A stretch of DNA of 59,807 bases from Mucidula mucida. Taxonomy: Eukaryota; Basidiomycota; Agaricomycetes; Agaricales; Physalacriaceae. Under the pieces are notes generated by a model. The model was not told the origin of the DNA. It made no database searches and worked only from the letters and a program-made list of their open reading frames with translations. The translations under genes were made by a program, and so were the position numbers. How positions within the stretch are numbered: the first letter of the stretch is position 1; the number at the start of each line of letters is the position of its first letter. This document shows positions 12,052 through 23,654 of this stretch, piece by piece. Location of the stretch: assembly GCA_015501055.1 (NCBI GenBank), contig JADNYV010000218.1, positions 1-59,807 of the forward strand, read 5' to 3'.

Positions 12052-12478
12052 TATATTTCGAGAATAGTTGTAGAATAGGCCTAATTTGACTATTCCGCTT
12101 CGATTACAAGGACTATCACGATTAGCCAACATTTTACTTTTTAAATAGGTCCCCTGGCTAGTTCTCGAGCATTATCACAGAAAAGAACAATATTCTCACT
12201 GAACTTCTCGTTGATTTCTGCGAAAGATGTCACGAAACGGAGGTCCTTTACAAATCAATTCTCTTGTGATTATCCCCAAGCAGGCAGAGTATTTCCCATT
12301 CAACTTCACATAGATGATAGCAAACAAGGTGCCATATGGCATAAGATTCTAAACAAGGGGTGCTACATGGTACTGCAGGTACTAGCTTCGAAGAACTGAA
12401 AGGAGGACAGAGCGCTAGACTGTACGAAGACAAAAGAAGCAGCAAGATTAGGTATTACGACGAGTGAAGGCAATACGA

Positions 12479-15441
12479 TTAAATTGACGGCTGGCCCCCA
12501 TCGTCCTCATCATCTTCGGTGATGGCATCCCATGCGGTGGCGGCGATAATCTCCTCGTTGGAGAGGCCATGAGTAGCGAGAGGTTGGGCGCCGCTGAAAT
12601 GGGATCAGTCGCCGATCAAGAAATAGACAAACACACACGTTGCAGCTTGGAATAAATCATGAGTAAGGCGGTGGTAGTACAAGGGCTTGCGGTCCTTGAG
12701 CGCATTGAGCATTACCAAATGGCTCCTGAAAGCTCCTTCAACATTATTACCCAAGAAGTGGTCCTTCGAGTTGCGGGACCACTCCATCAAGACGGCATGG
12801 ATCTGCAAATGTATGAGTAGGGTGAGCATGAAACAGTTGTACACTTACCGCGGTCACGACAAGAGCTAACATGAGAGCTGGAACCTCTTGTTCTTGTGCG
12901 CGAGGTCCTTCCATGTACGTCGACGTCAGACTGTCAGCATATTTGTTCAACGGCGATGTCGCGTTCTTTGCGAGAGTAGCCGTAACCATCGTCTGCACAA
13001 CATGAGCACGGTACGGTTGCGCCGGGTTGGCATTTCCCTGAGTAAGAATTGAGTACGCATGCGAGGCAGCAAACACAATGTACCGATTCCTGATGACTTC
13101 CACATTGATAGGTGAGGTCGTCGATCATGGAGCGAGCGCGAGCGCGACCGGCGTCCGTCTTGGTAAGTTGAAGCTCGGTGGGAACAACAGTGATTGCAGC
13201 CTCCTTAAACGTCGAACGAAAGGCAATGAGACGTTGAACAATCTGATAGACAGTCAGCAGCGAATGTCAGTGCAAACAGAGACCTACATAGGTGACGAGG
13301 GGGCCGGAATATGTCGCCTCATCATCCTCCCGGATTCTGGTGGCTAGATCGTGCGGACCGGTATCGAGACCGTCTTCCGCAGCAGTCACCAAGAGGGCAT
13401 CCATGGCGATAGCCTCCAGACCACCAGAAGAGAACGGCTGTGGGTCAGTGTCAGCGTTGCGACCCAGAAGCGTGGCAAGAGCACGGTCTATGGAGCGACC
13501 GATAAACCGGTCCATGGCCTTGCTCTGACTCTTCTTTCCAATTGTGTACCGGCTGCCTAAACCTTGCTTCTCAACAACAAGATGCGTGTGAGCGAGCCAT
13601 CCACCTATCATTTGAGGGGAAGTGGGCGGGTCATCCTTGACAGTGGTTGGCGTAGCTCGGACATGAGCAGCGCGCGCGACGGGGGCAATGGAAGCGGCAG
13701 ACGTAACGGAAGTGTGAGCTACGGCGGTCAGAGCATGATCAGAAGACGTTGTCTGGGCGGGGGCCTTGCGGTAGACAGGGCCAGGAGGATCGTTGGCAGG
13801 AAATTCGGCGTGCTTCAGAGAAGGCTGAATCAGTAAGAAGGCTGGCAAGACGGAAAACTCACCTCGCGTTGAAGAATACTCTGATTTCCAAGCTTAGGGA
13901 CCTTACGGCGCTGAGGTGCCTCGTCCTCATTGCGGATTTGCGCAGCCGCACGTTGGTTGAGTTCCTCCTAAAATTGAGTGAATGTCTGTTTAGTACAAGA
14001 AAAAGGATACAGACCTCCAATGCTTTCACCATATCTCTAGGTAAATCATCCCCGTCGAGGTCGAATCCACCGCGCGCGAAAAGGTCTAACAATTCGGCGC
14101 CGCCGATATCGAGGTCGAGGTCAAGAACCGACGAGTTTCTTTTGGCGTCGTTGTTGTTAGCCGTGTTGTCGGCGTCTCTGTCGTCAATATCCTCGTCGGA
14201 GAGGTGGCGGTTTACGTCGAAAGAGCTCGCGGACGAGGCCTTTGAACGATAGTTGGCGAAGGCACGGGCACGCTGCTCAGCGTAGTCGTCGTCGTCGTCG
14301 TCTTGGTGGTTCGAGTAAGAGTCATGGTGGTTCGAGTAAGAGTCAACTGTCCGATCAATTAGTAATCAAATCTCTTTTCAACCACAACTCCCACGTACCG
14401 TCCATCGACCTGCGGCTGGACTTGCGACTAGCGGGATGTTCGATGACGACGGCGCCCTGGAAGTACGTTGTGAAGTAATTGACGCGTGAAAGTTCGGTTG
14501 CTGACCTCGCTAAACAAGTCCTTCGCCTCGATCGCGGCGGCACGCTCTTTCTGACCAAGAGTGTGCGCTTCTGGCAAATCGTCGTCGTCGCTGTAGTCCA
14601 ACGCACCGGGTGCCAGCACCTTATTATCCTCATCGCTCTCCGACTCCTCCGCTGCGGCTGCGCGCATAGCTGCCTTCTTCTTGATGGCCTCAACGCGGTC
14701 TCGGACGTCCTGAGCAACTGTGGATGGCTTGACTGTTAAAGGTTGGTCAATATTTGCACAGAGTAGAATGTTTCTGCTCACCTTGAGGCTCCCTAGGATC
14801 GGCATCTTCTGGACCGTCCATAGCTGGCGACTTGAAAGTGTTATGGGCATCCGAGTCTGGGAACGTTAGTGAGGAATTTACGCAGTGAAATACTCGAGCT
14901 CACCTTTTGCAACAGACTCATCGGATACCTTAGCCTTTTTCCTCAAGGACTGTAGTGCCCTTTGAAGGTAATTGTTCTTTGCTGCAAAGAAGGTAAGTGC
15001 GACATCTCTCGCCATATTTGCCGACAACTCACTTGAGACCACAGATTCCTTATTTGATTCCAAAGACGACATATCGGATGCTTTGCGCTTCTTCGACGAG
15101 AGCTTCTTAACTGCCGAAGTTGCGACTATGCAGACAAACAGGTAAGCGCGCCGAAGTCAATGATTGTGAAGTAGTGATTAACCTGAACCCAAGGAGCCCG
15201 CCTTGGACACAATGGATGCTGCATCGCCGACGATGTTGTGCTGTTTCTTCTTGTATGCCTCCCATGCGTTCGACGCCTTCGATTTAGAGGCACGCGAGGC
15301 TACCAAACAATTAGCGGTGGCATGCATAATGGTGTCTCAGTACTCACAACGTTGTGACTCCGGCGCATCATCTGTGTCAGCGACTACCTTCTTACGCGGT
15401 TTGACAGCCGCGGCAAGTGCTTTCAAGCTCGTCTTGGCCAT
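12479..15441 (-). CDS. DUF6532-domain protein inside the transposon
   Basis: The start ATG is at 15441 (MAKTSLKALAAAVKPRKK, a basic N-terminus) and the stop TAA at 12479-12481, with about nine short introns (for example 15300-15347). The first half is Lys/Ser-rich, then strongly acidic (DDDDDDYAEQ near 14280; a duplicated DSYSNHHDSYSNHQ near 14320). A low-complexity Ala/Thr part follows (13.6-13.8 kb). The C-terminal domain (about 13100-12610) has RNRYIVFAASHAYSIL, a YADSLTSTYMEGPRAQEQ stretch and ALMLALVVTAIHAVLMEW, then LYYHRLTHDLFQAAT. This is the Agaricomycete DUF6532 pattern (function unknown). One frameshift lies near 13115, between DDLTY and VEVIRNR. Its position inside the element, divergent to the transposase, suggests a transposon-borne accessory or cargo protein. 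The basic and acidic blocks suggest a nuclear protein, by inference only. Confidence 0.75.
14290..14345 (-). repeat. Tandem duplication in the DUF6532 acidic region
   Basis: TGGTGGTTCGAGTAAGAGTC occurs twice in direct tandem. On the minus strand it encodes DSYSNHH repeated. It lies next to a GTC/GAC triplet run (about 14286-14304) that encodes poly-Asp. It looks like a recent slippage expansion. Confidence 0.8.
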
Positions 15442-15731
15442 GATCGAAATAGTTATGAGTTTAGGTTGAGGAAGTGGCGATAATAGCTAGAAAAACCTGC
15501 TTTTATTCTCGGATGTGCTGAGGTCGCGCCTCTTGAGCCCTGGTCGCGCCTCTTGCTCCAGTACACTGGCCACGCCTCCACCTCTTAGCCCTCGCAACGC
15601 GAGAGCAAACTAGGCAAGTCGCGATTTTACTCAATTTATTTGCGCAGCTCACCGTGAGCAGTAATAGCCCACCTTACGTTTCTTCATGTGTGATACGACG
15701 TGCACCTATTCATTCTTTGCTTCGCTCCATC
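15442..15731. promoter_or_regulatory. Divergent promoter of DUF6532 and transposase
   Basis: This 290-bp spacer lies between the two start codons. It contains a direct repeat GGTCGCGCCTCTTG at 15522-15535 and 15542-15555 (20-bp period) and a third, weaker copy (GGCCACGCCTCC) at about 15567. Repeated words between divergent transposon genes are candidate binding sites for an element-encoded protein; that role is inference. Confidence 0.5.
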
Positions 15732-18700
15732 ATGGCCCCCAATACGACTGCACGTTCCAGCTTCGTCTGCGCCGCGTGCGACAAGGATTTCCAGCGTGAG
15801 AATAATCTCAGGCAACACTGGATGAAGACTCGTGATGCCGCCTGCGTCGCGGTAGGTGCTTCTGTCAAGGCTCACCTGCGACAAGGAGCTCATCTTCCTC
15901 GACAAAACCCGCCATCTCCTTCGCGTTCTTCCTCCTCTCATCATTCATCATCCCAATTGCCAGACAAACAGTCGCCACAACCGTTCGCCGGAGATATCTT
16001 CGGCGCTTCTAGCAACTACTCAGAAGAGGACTTTCCCGGTCTCGACAAGGAGCACACCTCAGAACCGCCATCAGATTCAGATTCTGAGGAGAACGACGCG
16101 GGTGACGCGTCTACTCAGCCTGGTTGGGAACCCCCTCGTCGGACAACCATGGAGGAAGTTCCCGATGAAGACGATAAAATGGATGTTGACATTCCGCCGC
16201 CCCGTGTCTCTACTCCGCCCCCTCTTCAGCCTCCTCCTGCACCTCAGCAGGTACCTGACACTGCTGATCCTGCTGCCAAGGCTTGTCTTGCATCAGTGCA
16301 CATCACACATTTCGGGGGGAAGGCAGGTGCCCCAATTCCAGACACTCCAGTAACTCCCAACGCCTATCTGTTGTACGAGGCGGCATTGCGCGGTGGAACC
16401 GACAAGCCACGTCCTGGGAAATACGGGCCGTTCTCAAGCGAAATGCAATGGAAGATTGCGGAGTGGGCAAAGCTGGATGGCCCAAGCGCGTCGTGTTCAC
16501 GCGTCTGCTATCAATCCATGAGGTTTGTCATTAGAGTGTCGTTTCTTTCTTTCAATTCTAATCATGTGCAGGTTACGGAGCGTCTTGACCTCTCGTTCAA
16601 GAACACCACCCAACTCAACGACATCATCGACAAGAAACTGCCTTGTCTGCGTCCCAAGTTTATTTCTGAGGAGATCGTAATTGCGGACCGCTCGTTTGAT
16701 GTTTACCGACGCGATATAATTGCGTGTGTTCGCGCTCTATATGGTGATCCCAAGCATAACGAGTACCTCTGTTTCGCGCCCGAGCGACATTACGCCGATG
16801 AGGATAAGACTCAACGTCTTCACCATGACTTCCATACCGGACGCTGGTGGTGGGACACACAGGTATGAATTATTGTTCTTTAATGATCTTGTGCTGATTG
16901 TATGTTCAGAAAGCCGTTGAAGAGAAGACTCCGGGCGCGACTATCATCCCCGTCATTCTGTCTTCCGACAAGACACAGTTTACGCTGTTCCGGAATAAGA
17001 CTGCGTATCCGGTGTATCTCACCATCGGCAACCTTCCCAAGGACATTCGCCGTAAGCCCTCTCGCATGGGGCAGGTACTCGTCGCCTATATCCCAACTAC
17101 AAAGCTGGAGCACATCAAGAACAAGGAGTCCCGTCGCCGTTCGATGTGCAACCTTTTCCATGCCTGTATGCGGCGTATTCTAATTGGATTGAAGGAGGCT
17201 GGTATTAGTGGTGTCGTCATGAGGAGTGGTGACGGTGTTGCCCGCCGTTGTCATCCCATTTTGCCGCCTATGTCGGCGACTACCCCGAGCAGGTCTTGGT
17301 CACCTGTACGTACACTGGCGAATCCCCGGTTTGCGAGTGCCCACCTGACGCGCTTGGTGAATTTCCTTGTATGCACAACCCTCGCAACTTCCAGGCTGCC
17401 GTTGAGGCTCTCGGCTCCATTGGCGCTCCCGATTGGGGTACTCGTTGTGCCAACGCGAACATCAAGCCCGTCCAACACCCATTTTGGGAAGATCTTCCTT
17501 ATGTTGATGTCTTTCGTTCTATTACCCCGGACATCCTTCACCAGCTTCTTCAAGGGGTTGTGAAGCACCTCATTGGTTGGATCACCGAGGCTGTGGGAGC
17601 AGATGAGCTTGATGCTCGTGTTCGTCGCCTTCCTCTCAACCACGCCATTCGTCCTTTCCTGAAGGGCATTTCTTCGCTCTCCCGTGTGAGCGGAATGGAG
17701 CACAAGCAAATCTGCTCATTTCTCCTCTCCGTCATCGGGGACCTTCCACACACATCTGCGATCACTTATTCCCTTATGCGCGCCACCCGCGGTATCATCG
17801 ACTTCACCTATCTTTCGCGATATCCTGTCCACAGCGTCGAAACTCTTAAAGAACTCGAAGCATGTCTTACCGAGTTCCACAACAACAAGCATGTCTTTCT
17901 CGATCTTGGGATTCGCGATAATTTTAACATTTCCAAGCTCCACTTCCTGAATCACTATGTTCGCGCCATCAAGCTGTACGGTACTGCTGACAACTACAAC
18001 ACTGAGGCTACCGAACGGCTACACATTGATTTCGCGAAGGATGCTTATCGGGCCACTAATCGGAAGGACGAGTTCAAGCAGATGACGAAGTGGTTAGAGC
18101 GACGCGAGAAGATTATCGCGTTTGGGCATTATGTTGAGTGGCGGTGTAACGGTGAACCACCTTTCCCATCGACATCATCACGCGAGGCGTTAGCAAAGAC
18201 GCATATTCGCATATCCTTCGAAGACGTCTCCTGCCCATACAAGATCAAGATGACGAAGCGACCATCGGAGAAGTCAGTCCTCCTCGACACGATAGAATCC
18301 CCTTCCGGCTATGGTGCTACCTTGTTCACCGTCGCACTCGCTTGCTTCATTGTTCAGTTTTGCAATCCTACCCTTCCTCATGCTCATGTTGACGAGGCTG
18401 CCCACAACATAGTTCTTCCCTTCCGCCGTCTCCCCGTCTTTCACCACATCAAGTTTGTCAACACAACATTCTTTGGATCTGAAACACTAGACTCGATCCA
18501 TGCCTACCCACGGACTATCGGAAAGACGGGAAAGGTTACACGGCTGAGTCGGTTTGATACAGCCATGATTCGTGTACGACCCGCTGCCATTGGTAGCACA
18601 AGGAAGTTTGATGGTATGATCTGTTCTCTTCATCCCGGCTCTGGCTGACCATCCATAATAGGTTTACGAGTTGGTCGTGTCCGTGTTGTCTTCTCGATTC

Positions 18701-19020
18701 CACCTCGTGGCCTCGAGACATTATTTCCCATCAATATGCAGCCGCCGGAGCACCTCGCCTATGTGGAGTGGTTTAGCACCTTCGCAGCGCACCCCGAAGC
18801 TGCTTCAGGCATGTATCGCCTCAAGCGCCAGCTTGCGGGCGACGGATCACCTCTCGTGTCGGTTCTGCCCGTTTCCGTGATTCAAAGCAGTGTACACTTA
18901 TTTCCCAAGTGGGGTCAGACCGTTCCGGTAGATTGGACAAACGAAAATATACTCGACCGAAGTAGTGCCTTTTTACTCAGTAATTATAAGGATCAACGTA
19001 CCTTCTTTGAGTACCATTAA
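15732..19020 (+). CDS. Plavaka transposase, two small frameshifts
   Basis: Exons are 15732-16522, 16572-16862, 16910-18613 and 18662-19020, with introns of 47-49 bp. The ATG at 15732 (MAPNTTARSSF) gives a zinc-finger-like motif at once (C13, C16, H29, C38), so it is preferred to the upstream GTG frame. Plavaka signatures follow: EVTERLDLSFKN, APERHYADED, LHHDFHTGRWWW, GATIIPVILSSDKTQFTLF, YPVYLTIGNLPKDIRRKPSR, CNLFHACMRRIL, RSGDGVARRCHPI, VGDYPEQVLVTC, DVFRSITPDILHQLLQGVVK, and a C-terminal VHLFPKWG. This is a DDE-type cut-and-paste transposase. Frame breaks occur between DGPSAS and FTRLLSIHE (about 16490) and at a four-T run 17259-17262, where five T would restore HPIFAAYVG. Apart from these it is full length. 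Confidence 0.9.
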
Positions 19021-19165
19021 TTATTTCATGCGAAGTGTCAGCTTTTGTTGGGATTAGTTTATGGGGCCTTGTAAGTTTATACTAATCCAGCTCTTCTGCG
19101 CGGTTTAATGAAAATAGTGGGATTTCCGAAAATAGTGTGAATTAGCCTCGGATTACTCCCAGAAT

Positions 19166-19188
19166 ACCTGGGAGGCTTTTTCCTGATG
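19166..19188 (-). repeat. Right terminal inverted repeat
   Basis: This is the reverse complement of the left end apart from three central mismatches. It is followed by target duplication TC at 19189-19190 and then TTAACAAAG, which continues the FunK1 upstream region. A CTCCCAG/CTGGGAG inverted repeat (about 19157-19175) overlaps its inner end. Confidence 0.9.
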
Positions 19189-19370
19189 TCTTAACAAAGA
19201 ACCACCACATTCCCATTGTTCGCCAATTCCCTATTGCCTCTTTAGGAATCCCGTCCACATTTCTTGCTTGGTGAGTCACGGGACAATGGATTGTTGGTGC
19301 TATAAAGGCCATCTCGTGGCTGCCTACTTTCACCTGTCCCCACCACTATCACTCAATTCTGATTTTCACA

Positions 19371-22243
19371 ATGGCAGATATCGTCGACAGCAATACCGCG
19401 CCGCGGACGCCCGACACCGCCGATACTACTCCTTCGCCTGCGAATCCAACGACACCACCCCAGACTCATACCTGGAACGACGCCAACGCCCAGAACCAAA
19501 CACCAGTTGTCAGGAAAGTTGCTGGTACAGAGCGCTTCTCAGTCGACGACGAGAGGCGCATTATGAAGCAACAGTATATCAGAGTTGCCGAAGAGACTCA
19601 AGGCCATTACCTTGTCGGAATGGACCCAGAGGAGTTTATGCAAACATTTTTGCCGTGGAACGCCGATACGTCAGCCACCTACCGAACCAAATCCATTCCA
19701 GAGGAACGCCTCAGAGACCTACACAGCATGGCCTCTAAAAAGCCCGAGAAAGCAATGTATGGTGCTTTTGTACGTGTTTTATTCTTTTCGCGACATCAAT
19801 GTTGTACTGACTGCTTTGTAGACAGCCGCTCTTCAAGGCTGGCCGATTGAAAAGAAGGAGGAAGCAAATGGCACCAACGTTATCGTGACCAAGTTTGGCG
19901 AATATCGGAAACCCGACGGAGAGTGTCGAAACCTTGCCGTTGACATGGGACATTATACAGAGGATAATTTGCCCGCCAAGAACGCCACTGTTCATCGCTT
20001 GATGGAAACCAACGTCGAATTCAAGCCTTCTGCCTTCGACGATCCGTTTGTGGACCCACCTGAGACAACCACTGCCGGCGCACCAATTGGAAACAGCGAT
20101 ACTGTCAGTGAGGTGGAGGAGGACAATGTCAACTATGACTCTTTTGCTGATGCTACTGCCGGCGCCCCTTCCCTCAGCCAACCCTCCTCCGGCTTGTCTT
20201 CACCTAGCATCTCTACCGGTGCTGCGCTTTTCTCGTCGGCTGAATCTGCCGTTCTTGACGTCCCCATCACGGCGAACGACTGGCCTGGCGAGAGTAAATT
20301 GGTGCACGGCAAGGAAACCCGCGGCCAGATCGCCTCGTACGCCGGCATCACCATGTTCTTGTCCTACCGCAAACACTTCATGAGTGTGGTGGTCTTCGGC
20401 ACATATGCGAGGTTGATTTTCTGGGACCGTTGCGGCGCTGTTGTCTCTCGACGATTCAATTATCAAAAGGGCGGTGGAGATGAAATTCTGTTCAAGTTTT
20501 ACCTCCGGTTCTCGCAGCTCACTTCTGAGCAGCGTGGCTATGATCCCACAGTGGTCGAGGTACCTCCCACCGATCCAGACGCCGAGGCTGCCCTGGTGCA
20601 GTTCAAGAAGTACGACAGAGACATGTGGCATTGCAACGCGCAGATGAGGTCGTGCACTGAAGCAATGGGCGTAACGCTCCCGGAAGACCGCTTCCTGCGC
20701 ATGACTGTCAAATTTGGCAACAGCGCCGAGCGGTCCTTCATTGTTCCTGCACCTGTTTTCGAGGATACGTGCATCTCCCCATTCTCGCGCTCGACGCGGC
20801 GCTCTTTAGCGTACGATTGTGCCTTTACCTCAAATCCTGGCAAAGAATGCGAGCAGTCGAAGAAATCCAAGCACGGTAGTCTCCTTTTCATGAAGGATTA
20901 TTGGCGTGAGGAGTCACTCCGCACGCGACCCGAGGCAGAGATCTACGATATTCTTGCGGAGAAAAAGGTCCCGCATGTTGCTACGATGGTCGTTGGTGGT
21001 GATGTCGAGGGCATGCGAACAAAGACGCACGAACCGCGTTTACAGCTCAGTTCGGCGTATCCACCCACTATCCGCAAATACTTCCGCCTGGAAAACCCTC
21101 TTCAATGCCACCGCCTCTTCCTCGACACCATCGCCCGCGATCTCAGCGCTTTCGGGAATTGTAAAGTCTTAGTCAATTGTATCGCCGACGCCATGGAAGG
21201 TATGCTCATCATCGCCCTCTGACTTTCTTGATGTTAATATTATTTCTCAGCTGCCCAATGTGCTTTCGATTTAGCTCGTATCCTACATCGAGACATCAGC
21301 AGCGGGAATATCATGATTACTCCCACGCACGAAGGACTTCTTATCGACTGGGACCTCTGCCTAGTTTTGGACTTTGAAGGACATACTCATCGCCCAGGAC
21401 GCACGGTATGTATCCACATAGGTCTACTCCTCTCCTCTGATATATTCCCTTAGGGCACTTGGCAATTCATGTCAATTAACCTCCTGCAAGGCGGGAAAGA
21501 CAAGCAATCCGTTGTTCACACTCTCGACGACGATAAGGAGTCTGCGTTTTGGGTTCTGCTCTATGTCACTCTGGCACGACATGTCACCCAATGATCTTTA
21601 CGATAGGCTTCTGTTGCTATTCGACCACCACATACTCGACACCTTTGGCCGACAGATTGGCGGCCGCCAGAAGATCCGGGAGTTGCCTTATTGTGCCGAC
21701 GATTCCTGTGACCTCGCACAGTTCGATGTACCGGGATTCAACGACTTGTTGACGGACCTAGCTGGAATCCTACTCGTTCGATACAAGCAGCCGTCAGCTA
21801 AAGACTTTGAGGCATATGAGGTCAAACGAGCAAAACTGGCGCAATGGGGCATAGTAGATGATCGGGATTCTGTTGCGATCTATCAGGCGAAGCTGGAACG
21901 CCGTGCCAATCCGCGGTGGCTATACGAGACTCTGCGTCATCACGCCAGTCTCATCCCACTTCCCGCCCAACCCTCTCCTCCATTGACGGAAGATGCTTCT
22001 AGTCGTAAGGCGAAACGTCGCTTGGAGGAAGTGACTTCTCACACCATCACATACGACTTTCACGAAAATGAACTCCTTTCTTCCAAAGTGGAGAATGGCA
22101 CAAAGAGGCTGAAAACTATCAGTCTGAAGCACATGAACAAGCGATTGGAGGGTATGGGCGCGCGGTCGTTTAATTCGCGACCCGCGGAAGACAAGGAGCC
22201 TGAGTCCAAGAGGCTCAAACTAGATGAGTCGGATGAGTCGTAA
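19371..22243 (+). CDS. FunK1 fungal-type protein kinase, copy A
   Basis: Exons are 19371-19769, 19822-21199, 21251-21405 and 21454-22243, all with GT-AG introns of 48-52 bp. The long N-terminal part contains ETRGQIASYAGITMFLSYR, typical of FunK1 (Pkinase_fungal) proteins. The catalytic loop is ILHRDISSGNIMI (HRD...N, about 21286-21324), and the metal-binding Asp lies in LLIDWDL (DWD in place of DFG). The C-terminus is long and basic (KESKRLKLDESDES). A one-base shift near 21575 separates SAFWVLLYVTL from MSPNDLYDRLLLLFDHH, so one extra base is present. The kinase is otherwise complete. The DNA transposon ends 182 bp before the ATG, so part of the old promoter is now 7 kb away. Substrates of FunK1 kinases are unknown. 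Confidence 0.85.
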
Positions 22244-23654
22244 ATATGTTTTAGTCGGATATCTTAGAGGTAGCTATACATGTAGATAGGATCCAAGCAG
22301 CATTGTCCAAAGTTATCAAATTGTCGTTTGTTCATAGGGATATGTGGCGCAATTGCCAATATGATTTAAAAGACAACGGTCACATTCAGACAAGTCGGTC
22401 CAGTCTGGCATATCTCCTGCGAGTATAACAACGACCAAGAAGAGATCAACGAGGCCTCAGACAAGAGTCGGCTTTCGGAATTGAGCGCACCTTCTACTTA
22501 CCTGAGCTTAGTCAACTCTGTACACCGCTGCTACGGCTCTGGCTACCCCACACAGAGGTCGCTGAAAGCCTCAAAATGAAGCGGTTGCTGGTGTTATATC
22601 ATGGGCAGTGGAAACTCGTTCGCGGCCAAGGCGATACTAACCCGCGAGCGGGAAGAAACCAACGATGCACGCATAACCTTCTCCAAAATCATGTTGTCAA
22701 TACCACTTTTTAGGTGTGCCTTCAGAGAAGGACAGGATAGATGATGTAATAGGTGTACACACTATATTCCTTGAGCCTCTATCCTTTCAAATCTCAGATC
22801 CACACACTCAATGTCGAGGAACGCGAGGCAGGTAATCGTCGAAGGGAGGCTAATGATTTCGATAGAAGAGCTTGCCCGCATCCCCGTCAACCTTGATCAT
22901 CACAATTTTTAAGAAACGAGATCGACACTATGCCGCTGTCTTTCCGATGAGTCTCACTCACAGTTTGCGCTACATACACCAAATTGTCTGATCAGTATCA
23001 GAATTTCTGGCAGCGAAGGTGTAGAAGAGGTCTTACTGTACGAGCCTTCTTGCCGAACATTGGATACTGTCCGAATCGGACCTATCCTGGCCGCGCATGG
23101 GTCCGACATACTTGATGTAACTGCCGAGGAGATCAACCTCAAGCAGAAGTTTGCGATAAGACCTGCATACCGGGCCTAAATGGCCTACAAAATCAAAAAG
23201 TCCAACCCTGGCCTTCTTGTCGCCACTCAGTTATTCTCAACCATCCCCACCTCTAGATAGAGATTAACGAGAATAGCTCCAAGGGTATTTGTTGGGCGAG
23301 GGAGTGTGATGCAAGTATTCGACGGATTCTGAAACAAGGCCGACCTCTTCATGCCACACCCAGAGGAAAGCAATCGAGTCAGGTGATGTTGGGTAACTTA
23401 GCCCTCAAATGAGTAATAAAGCTGCTCTGAGCTGGATGGACAACAATGATTATGAGTAGAATGACCAACATAGAGACTTACTGAATGAGCCTTCGTATTT
23501 AGCTTGCAAAGGTATTCGAGAAGACAGTGTAGCACAAGTAATTACAACATCCTAGGGACTGACGAATGCTAGTGTAATGACTAGGTTGATAACGCATTCA
23601 GTTGCAGCAGGTCCGACTGATGCAGGTTGAGTCTGCAATGAAAAATAGGCCGAA
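22244..23654. other. Intergenic, no gene recognised
   Basis: Both strands contain only short frames with no family signature. The longest plus-strand reading (about 23005-23178, GSEGVEEVLLYEP) has no start, splice support or homology visible in the window. Confidence 0.45.

Larger units (their letters stand above)
12029..19188. mobile_element. Plavaka-type DNA transposon carrying a DUF6532 gene (7,160 bp)
   Basis: The ends are 23-bp terminal inverted repeats starting CATCAGGAAAAAG (20 of 23 positions identical). The element is flanked by a 2-bp duplication TC (12027-12028 and 19189-19190). The related locus at 47704-47790 reads straight through from GTTAGCTC to TTAACAAAG with a single TC and nothing between. 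That is the empty site and fixes both boundaries. Inside are a minus-strand DUF6532 gene and a plus-strand transposase, divergent from a 290-bp spacer. Plavaka elements are CACTA-related in the literature; these termini do not begin with CACTA. Transposase and DUF6532 frames each carry one or two small frameshifts, so the copy may be non-autonomous unless those are sequencing errors. Confidence 0.9.

Noticed and set aside
15654..15731. Upstream extension of the transposase frame
   Set aside because: It has only a GTG codon to start from; the ATG at 15732 lies just before the zinc finger and after the divergent promoter.
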